Below are positions 6,772 to 13,900 of a stretch of 24,107 bases of DNA, one piece after another (position 1 is the first letter of the stretch; every line of letters begins with the position of its first letter). A program made the position numbers and the translations under genes. The notes beneath the pieces are model-generated. The model saw only the letters and a list, made by a program, of their open reading frames with translations. It had not been told where the DNA came from and searched no databases. Origin of the DNA: Pseudomonadota bacterium (lineage in GTDB: Bacteria; Pseudomonadota; Alphaproteobacteria; Sphingomonadales; Sphingomonadaceae); the NCBI GenBank assembly GCA_023445495.1, contig JAEXLC010000186.1, positions 1 through 24,107 of the forward strand, given 5' to 3'.

Positions 6772-6789
6772 TTGTTCTCTTATTGTTCT
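6772..6789. promoter_or_regulatory. 7-bp direct repeat, possible operator
   Basis: TTGTTCT occurs at 6772-6778 and again at 6783-6789. The 11-base spacing puts both copies on the same face of the helix, immediately upstream of the PEP mutase-like gene. It could bind a regulator. The repeat is short and no regulator gene is adjacent, so this is tentative. Confidence 0.25.
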
Positions 6790-6883
6790 AGAGAAGCGGC
6801 GGCGCCGTCGCAAGAGTCCGTAGCGTCCTTTTGTGTTGGATGGCGTTAGCTGGTGCGGGTTTCGCGCCAGATGCAGCGTGTTT

Positions 6884-6920
6884 GCGCTACCACCCCGCCG
6901 CACGGCCGGGGTGGTAGCGC
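6884..6920 (-). terminator. 14-bp perfect inverted repeat after the MCP gene
   Basis: GCGCTACCACCCCG and CGGGGTGGTAGCGC are perfect complements around a nine-base loop, 21 bases beyond the stop of the methyl-accepting protein gene. The very stable stem suggests termination of that leftward transcript. There are only three U after it on the minus strand. Confidence 0.6.
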
Positions 6921-6941
6921 AGGGATGGAACCGCGGGCTGC

Positions 6942-8498
6942 TCAGTGCAGCCGGGTGCTTGCCGGGGCGTTGCGGCGGACGGGATTCGCCGGGGTATCCG
7001 CGACCTGGAACTGCGCCGCGCTGTCGGCGAGCACTTCGACTTCGTCGCTGAGCTTGCGGGCAGTGGCGGAGGTTTCCTCGACCATCGCGGCATTCTGGCG
7101 GGTTGTGGCGTCCATCGTGCCGATCGCGCTGCTGATCCGGCCGATCGCGGCGGCCTGGGTCTGGTTGTCCTCGGCCATCGCGCCGAGCAGCTGGTGGACC
7201 TGGGCGACATGCTCCGAGATGCTGCCGAGCGCGCCATCGACCTTGCCGACCGCGCCGACGGCGTTCTGGATGTCTTCCTGGGTGACGGTCAGCTGCTCGC
7301 GGGCGCGCTTGGCTTCCTCCTCGGCGCGCATCGCCAGCGCGGAGACGAGATCGGCGACGACGGCGAAGCCGCGACCCGCCTCGCCGGCACGGCCGGCTTC
7401 CACGGCGGCGTTCATCGCGAGGACGCGCGTCTGGAAGGCGATCTTGTCGAGGCCCTCGATCACATCGTCGATGCCCTTGGCGCTGTCCGACACGCGGCCC
7501 ATCGCACCGACGACTTCGTCGGCGACGGTGCGGCTCTCGCGCACGGTGAGGATCGCTTCGTCGGCGCGGGCGACGACGCCGTCGGCGCTGATCGCGATCG
7601 CCTTGAGCCGGTGGTCCATCTGGCCGATCGCCTCACTGGTCTGCTCGAGGCTGGCGGCAGTGCTTTCGGTGCGGCGGGCAAGGTCTTCCGAGGCGGCGGC
7701 GATCTCGCTCGAGGCGAGGCGAATCGCCTCGGTGCCGATGCCGACCGAGCCGATCAGCTTGCTCAGGCTCTCCACCGCCTGGGTGAAGTCGGCTTCGAGC
7801 GCGGCATAGGTGGCGGGCAGGCGCCCGGCGATGCCGCTGCGCAGATCGCCCTTGGCGAGCGCGGACAGGCTGGCGCTGACCGTTTCGATGACGGTGGTCA
7901 GTTCGGCCTCGTGGCGGGCGCGCTCGGCGGCGGTGCGCGTCTCGATCTCGGCGCGCTGGCGGGTCTCGGTGTTGAGGGCGTCGATCAGCCCGGCGAGCTG
8001 GGCGGAGAGGAAGACGAGCGCGCCGGTCTCGGCGATCAGGATCACCGCGTGGAGCAGGATGCGGCCGAGGCCGCCGCCGTTCAGGAACACCCAGTCGGGC
8101 ACCAGCATGCCGAGGCCGAGATGGTGGAGCGCGACCACGGCCGCGCCGGCGACGATCGCGCGCCAGTCGACCAGCATCGCGGTGGTGGCGAGCGAGGCGA
8201 AGAACAGCATGTGGAGGTCGACCTGCCAGGGCTGGCCCTGGAAGACGAACAGCATCACCGCGGGCTGGGCGACCATCGTCATGGTGACGACCATGCGGGC
8301 CTGGGCATCGGTGCGGCCGCTGAGCGCCAGCCAGATCGGCCAGGCGGGCAGCGCGAGCGCGAGGAACAGGGCGACGCCCTCATTGCCTACGCTGGTGAAG
8401 AAGGTGCCGACGACGGTGGCGAGCGCCATCACGCCCATCAGGGCGGCGAGCAGCTTCATGCCCATGCGGCGCATCGCGTCGAGGGAAAGTTCGGTCAT
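6942..8498 (-). CDS. methyl-accepting chemotaxis-like protein, six membrane helices
   Basis: A 518-residue protein. About six hydrophobic segments occupy residues 15-170 with only short loops between them, so there is no large periplasmic sensor domain. A HAMP-like or linker coiled coil follows (about 175-255), then a long cytoplasmic helical hairpin (about 255-500). The hairpin tip is IAFQTRVLAMNAAVEAGRAG and EAGRGFAVVADLVSALAMRA (353-392), close to the MCP consensus. It has Arg where the usual sequence is FQTN, and DLVSALAMRAEEE in place of DEVRxLAxRS. It should signal through a CheW/CheA-type complex, but no che gene is in the window. The start at 8498 overlaps the stop of the 115-residue gene by four bases (ATGA); a longer in-frame reading upstream is in the wrong frame for that gene. 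Confidence 0.9.
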   Translation of the reverse strand: MTELSLDAMRRMGMKLLAALMGVMALATVVGTFFTSVGNEGVALFLALALPAWPIWLALSGRTDAQARMVVTMTMVAQPAVMLFVFQGQPWQVDLHMLFFASLATTAMLVDWRAIVAGAAVVALHHLGLGMLVPDWVFLNGGGLGRILLHAVILIAETGALVFLSAQLAGLIDALNTETRQRAEIETRTAAERARHEAELTTVIETVSASLSALAKGDLRSGIAGRLPATYAALEADFTQAVESLSKLIGSVGIGTEAIRLASSEIAAASEDLARRTESTAASLEQTSEAIGQMDHRLKAIAISADGVVARADEAILTVRESRTVADEVVGAMGRVSDSAKGIDDVIEGLDKIAFQTRVLAMNAAVEAGRAGEAGRGFAVVADLVSALAMRAEEEAKRAREQLTVTQEDIQNAVGAVGKVDGALGSISEHVAQVHQLLGAMAEDNQTQAAAIGRISSAIGTMDATTRQNAAMVEETSATARKLSDEVEVLADSAAQFQVADTPANPVRRNAPASTRLH

Positions 8499-8842
8499 TG
8501 CTGGGGTTCCATCTGGAATTCGCCGCAGATGCGCGGCGATACGCTGACGAGGATCATGCCGCGGCGGAGCGCGGCGGGGAGCAGGCGGGCACGGTCGCCC
8601 TCGACGAAGCGCGAGCGCGGCAGCGGGCCGACGGCGCCCGGGATTCCGCCGGCCGCGAGCGCGGCATCCTCCACCGTGGCGGCGCTGGCGGGATAGAGCG
8701 GGACGAGCAGCATCGTGCCGTTCACCGGCGGCGCGAAGATGAGCAGGCCGGGGGCGAGCAACAGCATCGCCTGCCACGCAAGCGCGAGGGACAGGCGGCT
8801 TCGCGGCGCGGCTGTCGCCGGAGAGGCTGGGCGCTGGTGCAC
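8495..8842 (-). CDS. small membrane-anchored hypothetical protein, partner of MCP
   Basis: A 115-residue protein of unknown function. One hydrophobic segment (about 18-38, SLALAWQAMLLLAPGLLIF) could be a membrane anchor or uncleaved signal. The rest (LLVPLYPASAATVEDAALAA, RSRFVEGDRARLLPAALRRG, MILVSVSPRICGEF) looks like a compact alpha/beta domain. Its stop overlaps the MCP start by four bases, so the two are translationally coupled, and a role with that receptor is likely. The start chosen is GTG at 8842. It directly follows a GGAGG and a perfect TATAAT, an unusual arrangement that may mean a leaderless transcript. The product is probably real because the frame is coherent and ends exactly at the coupling site. 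Confidence 0.65.
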   Translation of the reverse strand: MHQRPASPATAAPRSRLSLALAWQAMLLLAPGLLIFAPPVNGTMLLVPLYPASAATVEDAALAAGGIPGAVGPLPRSRFVEGDRARLLPAALRRGMILVSVSPRICGEFQMEPQQ

Positions 8843-8847
8843 CCTCC

Positions 8848-8853
8848 ATTATA
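8848..8853 (-). promoter_or_regulatory. TATAAT -10 box for the small protein-MCP operon
   Basis: The minus strand reads TATAAT then GGAGG and the GTG start at 8842. Transcription from this box would begin at or next to the start codon. The -35 region would fall inside the adjoining terminator hairpin and shows no good TTGACA match. Confidence 0.35.
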
Positions 8854-8890
8854 GAAAAATCGCGGGCGTGCCGGTGGCGGCGCGCCCGCG
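8851..8890 (-). terminator. terminator of the LytS-LytTR operon
   Basis: CGCGGGCGTG pairs with CGCGCCCGCG (ten pairs, one wobble) around a ten-base loop. The minus strand continues ATTTTTCTAT, a classic U-tract. It lies 29 bases after the response regulator stop. The plus strand also has a T-run after the stem, so it can act both ways. Confidence 0.85.
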
Positions 8891-8918
8891 ACTGCGGTTT
8901 TTCCTAAGGGTGCGGTGC

Positions 8919-9725
8919 CTAGTGGACGAAGCGCGCGACGACGTCGCGGTAGCTGCGGCTCACCTTCACCTGCGCGCCCGAATCGAGCACGAGGAAACAC
9001 TCGCCATTGGTGTGCGGCTTGACCTGGCGGACGAGGTCGAGATTGACGATGGTCGAGCGGTGGACGCGCTGGAACCGGCGCGGATCGAGCCGCTTCTCCA
9101 GATCCTTCATCGTCTCGCGCAGGATCAGCGTGTTGTCGCCGGTGTAGATGCACATGTAATCGCCGGCCGCGTCGATCCGCTCGATCGTGTCGACATCGAC
9201 GCGGAAGATCTGGCCGCGATCCTTGATGTTGATGAGCTTCTCGAAGCGGCTCGATGCCATCTCGCCATCGACGGCGCTGGCGGCGATCTCGTCGGCCGCG
9301 TCGGGCGCGACTTCGGCGAGCACTTCCTTGAGCTTTTCGATCTCCTCGACGCCGCGCTTCTCGCTCAGGCGCTGGCGCACCCGCTCGATCGTGTCGGCGA
9401 GCCGGGCGGGTTCGACCGGCTTCATGAGGTAATCCATCGCCTGCGCCTCGAAGGCGCGGATGGCATGATCGCTATAGGCGGTCACGAACACGAACAGCGG
9501 CGGTTCGACTTCCATCAGGCCCTGGACGACGGAGAAGCCGTCGAAGCCGGGCATCTGGATGTCGAGGAAGACTAGGTCTGGCTTGTGCGTCTTGATCGAA
9601 CGGATCGCTTCGCGCCCGTTCGAGCATCTGTCGATGATCTCGACATCTTCATGTTCCTGGAGCCGGAGCTCGAGCCCCTGAATTGCCAGGGATTCGTCGT
9701 CTACCAGGATGGTCCGAATGGTCAT
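8919..9725 (-). CDS. LytTR-family response regulator
   Basis: A 268-residue DNA-binding response regulator. The receiver domain (1-120) has the acidic pair D9/D10, the phospho-acceptor D55 in LVFLDIQMPG, T82 in FVTAYS and K102 in YLMKPV. A linker of about 40 residues leads to a LytTR DNA-binding domain (about 165-268): INIKDRGQIFRVDVDTIERI, YMCIYTGDNTLILRETMKDL, then FQRVHRSTIVNLDLVRQVKP, the family's signature. Regulators of this type bind tandem promoter repeats. The start overlaps the histidine kinase stop by four bases (ATGA), so kinase and regulator form one coupled operon, ended by the hairpin downstream. The target genes are unknown; the adjacent TonB-dependent receptor is one candidate. 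Confidence 0.95.
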   Translation of the reverse strand: MTIRTILVDDESLAIQGLELRLQEHEDVEIIDRCSNGREAIRSIKTHKPDLVFLDIQMPGFDGFSVVQGLMEVEPPLFVFVTAYSDHAIRAFEAQAMDYLMKPVEPARLADTIERVRQRLSEKRGVEEIEKLKEVLAEVAPDAADEIAASAVDGEMASSRFEKLINIKDRGQIFRVDVDTIERIDAAGDYMCIYTGDNTLILRETMKDLEKRLDPRRFQRVHRSTIVNLDLVRQVKPHTNGECFLVLDSGAQVKVSRSYRDVVARFVH

Positions 9726-10861
9726 GCGGCCTCTCGATTAGGTTCCTCGATCTGGAACGGTATCTCGATCTCAACGCGGAACCCTTTCCCTGGGTCCGAA
9801 CGCGCATCAAATCTATGATCAGGCCCATATGCCTGGGCCAACCGTTCCTTGATATTGGCGAGCCCCACGCCGGTTGAAAGAGTCGGCCGCTGCCTTGCCT
9901 CGATCAATCCCGGACCCGTGTCGGATACGGTGATCTGCACTCGTTCTCCGGCGAGCCGAGCGGAGACGGTGATTTCGGCGCCTTCTTCCTGCGGCGTCAC
10001 CGCATATTTGATCGCATTCTCGACCAAGGGCTGGAGCAGCAGCGAAGGCAGCCGCGCCTTGGCGACGCGCTCGTCGATCTCGAACACCGGGCGGAGGCGA
10101 TCGTCGAAGCGCATCTTCTCGATCTCGAGATAGAGCTTCAGCGTCTCGGCCTCCTGGCTGAGGGTGACGTGCGCGGTCGGCTCGTTGGCGAGCGTGTAGC
10201 GCAGGAAGGAGGAGAGGCGGCTGAGCATGATGTTCGCCCGCTCGGTCTGCTTGAGCAGCACCAAGGTCGAGATCGAGTTCAGCGTGTTGAACAGGAAATG
10301 CGGGTTGAGCTGGTAGCGCAGCATCGCGAGCTGGGCCTGGCTGGCCTGCATCTCCAGCGCCTGCATCTGATCGATCTGGCGCTCGACGATGAGGTAGAAG
10401 TTGATCGCGAAATAGAGCGCCGACCAGCCGGCCAGCACGGTGAAGTTGATGAACACCGTGCCGACGACAAGGTTTATCGAGATGCTCGGCTCGGGCATCT
10501 TGATGAACGAATAGATGAAGGCGTCGAGCACCGCGTAGATCACGGTGGCGGTGCCGAGCGTGGCCACGGTCAGCAGGATCGCGGGGATGCGCGGCAGGCG
10601 GCGATAGGTGCCGTACAGCGTCGAGAGCAGCAGCGTGAGGCAATAGCCGATGATCGCCTCGATGATCACCGCGATCACGCCTTCGACGCTGAAGCCGTTC
10701 GATAGTGACACCACGGTGCGCAGCAGCAGATAGCCGGTCCAGCCGCCCGCCTGGAGCATCCAGAAGGCGCGGTTCTTGTCCTCGAAGAACGGACGCGACA
10801 GCGCGACCGGAGGCTTTACCGGCTGCGCGAAGAACGGAGAGCTTGGGTCGAGGGTCGCCAC
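9722..10861 (-). CDS. LytS/YehU-type sensor histidine kinase
   Basis: A 379-residue membrane kinase. About four membrane helices span residues 35-160. They are followed by a short coiled coil and the His_kinase family H-box MLRYQLNPHFLFNTLNSIST, with phospho-acceptor H188. The ATPase domain shows the N-box LQPLVENAIKYAV (276-288) and the G-boxes SDTGPGL (313-319) and STGVGLANIKERL (329-341). There is no separate extracellular domain, so the signal is probably sensed within or near the membrane. The GTG start at 10861 is chosen because GAGGCGG sits seven or so bases upstream; a longer frame to 10897 has no ribosome site. It is partnered with the overlapping LytTR regulator. Confidence 0.93.
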   Translation of the reverse strand: MATLDPSSPFFAQPVKPPVALSRPFFEDKNRAFWMLQAGGWTGYLLLRTVVSLSNGFSVEGVIAVIIEAIIGYCLTLLLSTLYGTYRRLPRIPAILLTVATLGTATVIYAVLDAFIYSFIKMPEPSISINLVVGTVFINFTVLAGWSALYFAINFYLIVERQIDQMQALEMQASQAQLAMLRYQLNPHFLFNTLNSISTLVLLKQTERANIMLSRLSSFLRYTLANEPTAHVTLSQEAETLKLYLEIEKMRFDDRLRPVFEIDERVAKARLPSLLLQPLVENAIKYAVTPQEEGAEITVSARLAGERVQITVSDTGPGLIEARQRPTLSTGVGLANIKERLAQAYGPDHRFDARSDPGKGFRVEIEIPFQIEEPNREAA

Positions 10862-10911
10862 GAACCCGCCTCTACCATCGGCGCGGCGCAAGGGCAAAAC
10901 CGCGAGTGCCC

Positions 10912-10949
10912 GAAACGAAAACCGCCGCCCCGGTTGCCCGGAGCGGCGG
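10912..10949 (-). terminator. terminator of the TonB-dependent receptor gene
   Basis: CCGCCGC (10922-10928) and GCGGCGG (10943-10949) form the stem. The minus strand then reads TTTTCGTTTCG. It lies 25 bases after the receptor's stop, between it and the histidine kinase gene. Confidence 0.8.
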
Positions 10950-10974
10950 AATTCGTTGCCACAAGGCGGTTGGC

Positions 10975-13731
10975 TTAGAAGCCGACCACCAGGGTGCCGG
11001 TCAGCGAACGCGGCGTGCCGATCACGACGTTCGGAACGCTGAAGCGGTTCGACGCGCCGCCGAAGCCACCAGCGTAGAACTCGTCGAACAGGTTGCCGAC
11101 GTTCAGCTGGAAGTAGGTGCGGTCATTGGCACCGTCGATGATCTTTCCGAGGTTCACGCGGATGTCGATGTCGACGATGTTGTACGACGGGGTCTTGGCG
11201 CCATAGACGGTCAGGAACTGGCCCGCGGCGGTGCCGGTCGAAGCGTTGTAGCAGCTCAGGCCGGTGATGGTGCCGCCGCCGGTGCCGGCGCCGTTGAAGC
11301 ACTGGCTGATCGGCAGGTTCTCGTCGTTGACGTAGCGCGGACCGGTGCGCTTGGCCTGGAGACCCAGGTCAACCGGACCGAGCGTGCCCTGGACGCGGCC
11401 ACCGAAGGTGTAGACCGGCGCGCCGCTCTCACGCTTGCCGGCGGTCTGGTAGTAGACATCGACGCCCGGGGTCGCAGCGTTGCGATCGGTGTCGACGTTA
11501 CGGCCGAGCAGCAGGTTGTCCTTGATCTTCGAGTGCAGGTACGAACCGAAGACATAGACGAGCAGGTTCTCGGCCGGCTTGTACGACAGGCTGGCGTCGA
11601 AGCCCCACTTGGTCACCGAACCGAGGTTGCGGGTGATGACCTGATCCAGCTCGGGATCATAGGCGCTGGCGATACGGTCCTTGTAGCTGGTGTACCAGCC
11701 CGCGAGGACGCCCTGCACCTTGCTCGACGAGTAGCGCAGGCCGGTCTCGAACGTGTCGGTGATTTCCGGACGCGGCTTGGCGCCGTCGACCGTCGTCGGG
11801 AAGTAGAACGCGTTGTACAGGATGTCCGTACCCGGGACCGAGATGCCCTTGTTGTAGCTGGCATAGGCCTGCAGGTGCTGGACCAGGTCCACCGTGACGT
11901 TCACGTCCGGCAGCGCGCGGCTGTACTTGTAGGTGCGGTTCTGCGGAGCGGCGAAGCCCGACACCACGCCCGTGGTCGCGTTGTAGCTGTACGGGTTGGC
12001 GGCGGCATAGGCAGCGACCTGCGACGGCGCGACGCAAGCAACGTTGCCGTTGGCTGCGACGGTGAAGCAGTGCTGGTTCAGGTCACGCTGGAAGAACTTG
12101 CCGGTCAGGCCGAGGTTGACGGTGACCGGACCGAACTCGCCGCGATACTGACCCGCAACGAGGTTCAGCGTCGCATAGGAGAGGCGGTCGCGCTTCTGGA
12201 GCGAGCTGCCGTCGGCCTGCTTGATCGGCACGTTCACGGGGAACACGTCGCTCGGCTCGCCATTGCTGAGCACATAGGCGTGCTCGCCGGTCTGGCGGTG
12301 ACGGCCGCGATCGAAGGTGTAGCTCAGGCGGAAGCGATGACCCTCGGCGATGTCGTACACCAGCGACGAGCTGACGATGTAGCGACGGGTCTGGGTCTGG
12401 CTCGGGTTGAGGATGTAGACGGTGTCGAGAAGATCGCCGTCGCCGTTCAGGTCACGGCCCACCCAGGTGCCGAAGCCGCTCGGCGAGGTGTTGCCCGGGT
12501 TGTTGCCGGTGTTGAGCACGCCGGTGTAGCCGGTGCCGCGGCCGCCGCTGAGCGTCGCGAAGCCTTCATTGGCCGCAACCACGCCGCCGCCATTGGCCTT
12601 GGTGTACTGGTAGCTCGGGTCGACCGTCAGGATCAGGCCGGGAGCCAGCGTCAGGCGCAGGTTGCCGCGGATGTTGCCGGTGTTCGACGGGTTGTAGCGA
12701 CGGTCGAATTCCGAACCGCAGCTCGCGCCGGCGGTCGGAGCGGCCGGTGCCGGGGCGACCGCATCGGCGACGCCCGGACGACCCACGGCCATCGTGCAGC
12801 CGTAGTTGATGTCGTAGAAGCGCTCTTCGCGGGTCAGCGGGAAGCGGTTCGCGGTGTTCGGGCCGACGATGCGCGGGGTGGTGCCGGTCGTGGCCGGGGC
12901 CGAGCGCAGGTCGGTGCGGAGCGGAACCGAACCGAAGAAGTTGTTGCGGTTCTCGTTATAGTGGCCGGCGATCGCGATGAAGTCGCCGTTCGAGCCCAGC
13001 GGCTGATAGATGCGGCCGTTATACTGCTGCTTGCGCAGCTTGCCGTAGTTGTTGAACGGCTGGCGCGCGTCGATGTTCGAGGCCGAGAAGAACGCCTTGG
13101 TGCCGAAGCTGGTGAACTCGCCGGTGTCGACCATGCCGAACATGCGGAAGATCGGCTGGTTGCCCGAACCCGCGGCGAGATAGTCGCCATAGGTGCCGCT
13201 CAGCATCACGTGGAATTCGTTGCTGGGCACGCGGGTGCGGATGTTGATCGTGCCGCCCGAAGCCGACGCGGTCGGGCTGTCGACGTCGGTCGAGCCGAGG
13301 CTGACGCTGATCGAGTCGAGGGTTTCCGGATCCTGCTGCTGGTTCGAGTAGATCGCGTAGTTGCCCGTGTCGTTCAGCGGGATACCGTCGATCGTCTGCG
13401 AAATACGGCTCGAGTCGAAGCCGCGGATCGTGAAGGTACCACCGGCTGCACCGGTCGCGTCGTTGTTCTGGAAGCTGACGCCCGGCGACAGGTTAACGAT
13501 TTCGTTGACCGTCTGGCCAGGGCGCTGGCGCCCGATCAGTTCGCTGTTGATGACGACCTTGGTCTTGCCGGCGTCCGGAACCTGAATGCCGCCGACGCCC
13601 TTCTCGACGCGGCTGCCAGTGACGACGATTTCTTCGCCTTCGAAGTCCTGCGTACCGGTAGACTGCGCGAAGGCGGCCCCCGGGATCAGCAGCGCGGCAA
13701 AGGCCACGCCAGCAAAAAGCTTGGTGCGCAT
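10975..13731 (-). CDS. TonB-dependent outer membrane receptor
   Basis: A 918-residue outer membrane receptor. A signal peptide covers residues 1-22 (ending AAFA, then Q). A TonB box-like segment follows (EGEEIVVTGSRVEKG). The plug domain spans about 40-155, with TVNEIVNLSPGVSFQNNDAT, FTIRGFDSSRISQTIDGIPL and ASGGTINIRTR. The remainder is a 22-strand barrel of the usual length, ending GTLVVGF with the C-terminal aromatic that outer membrane proteins need. It imports a substrate with energy from TonB-ExbB-ExbD. The substrate cannot be told from the sequence, and no siderophore, sugar or cobalamin genes are adjacent. A weak AAGGGAAA site lies upstream, and a terminator follows the gene. Confidence 0.95.
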   Translation of the reverse strand: MRTKLFAGVAFAALLIPGAAFAQSTGTQDFEGEEIVVTGSRVEKGVGGIQVPDAGKTKVVINSELIGRQRPGQTVNEIVNLSPGVSFQNNDATGAAGGTFTIRGFDSSRISQTIDGIPLNDTGNYAIYSNQQQDPETLDSISVSLGSTDVDSPTASASGGTINIRTRVPSNEFHVMLSGTYGDYLAAGSGNQPIFRMFGMVDTGEFTSFGTKAFFSASNIDARQPFNNYGKLRKQQYNGRIYQPLGSNGDFIAIAGHYNENRNNFFGSVPLRTDLRSAPATTGTTPRIVGPNTANRFPLTREERFYDINYGCTMAVGRPGVADAVAPAPAAPTAGASCGSEFDRRYNPSNTGNIRGNLRLTLAPGLILTVDPSYQYTKANGGGVVAANEGFATLSGGRGTGYTGVLNTGNNPGNTSPSGFGTWVGRDLNGDGDLLDTVYILNPSQTQTRRYIVSSSLVYDIAEGHRFRLSYTFDRGRHRQTGEHAYVLSNGEPSDVFPVNVPIKQADGSSLQKRDRLSYATLNLVAGQYRGEFGPVTVNLGLTGKFFQRDLNQHCFTVAANGNVACVAPSQVAAYAAANPYSYNATTGVVSGFAAPQNRTYKYSRALPDVNVTVDLVQHLQAYASYNKGISVPGTDILYNAFYFPTTVDGAKPRPEITDTFETGLRYSSSKVQGVLAGWYTSYKDRIASAYDPELDQVITRNLGSVTKWGFDASLSYKPAENLLVYVFGSYLHSKIKDNLLLGRNVDTDRNAATPGVDVYYQTAGKRESGAPVYTFGGRVQGTLGPVDLGLQAKRTGPRYVNDENLPISQCFNGAGTGGGTITGLSCYNASTGTAAGQFLTVYGAKTPSYNIVDIDIRVNLGKIIDGANDRTYFQLNVGNLFDEFYAGGFGGASNRFSVPNVVIGTPRSLTGTLVVGF

Positions 13732-13812
13732 TAGAGGTGTTTCCCTTTCGGTGTGTGCTTATCGTGTGCACTGAACGCGGTGCGGTTCACCGTCGTCGCC
13801 GCCCATGCTATT

Positions 13813-13839
13813 GTTTTATGTCGGTCCTGTGACAGTCAA
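13813..13839 (-). promoter_or_regulatory. candidate promoter of the TonB-dependent receptor
   Basis: The minus strand reads TTGACT (13834-13839), 15 bases, then TAAAAC (13813-13818), about 80 bases before the start codon. The -35 is close to TTGACA; the -10 and the spacing are poor. Confidence 0.25.
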
Positions 13840-13900
13840 TCCGAGTCCTGCAGGGGCAGCGTGTTAATCTGTAATTCAGGATTGTTGCGTTGCAAAAAAG

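Noticed and set aside
8499..8849. N-terminal extension of the methyl-accepting protein to 8849
   Set aside because: The extra residues are Arg/Pro-rich and out of frame with the coherent 115-residue gene whose stop overlaps the MCP start.
10705..13734. 1009-residue plus-strand frame opposite the TonB-dependent receptor
   Set aside because: Antisense shadow of a GC-rich gene; composition is Val/Arg/Ala/Asp-rich with no domain, and the receptor is unmistakable.
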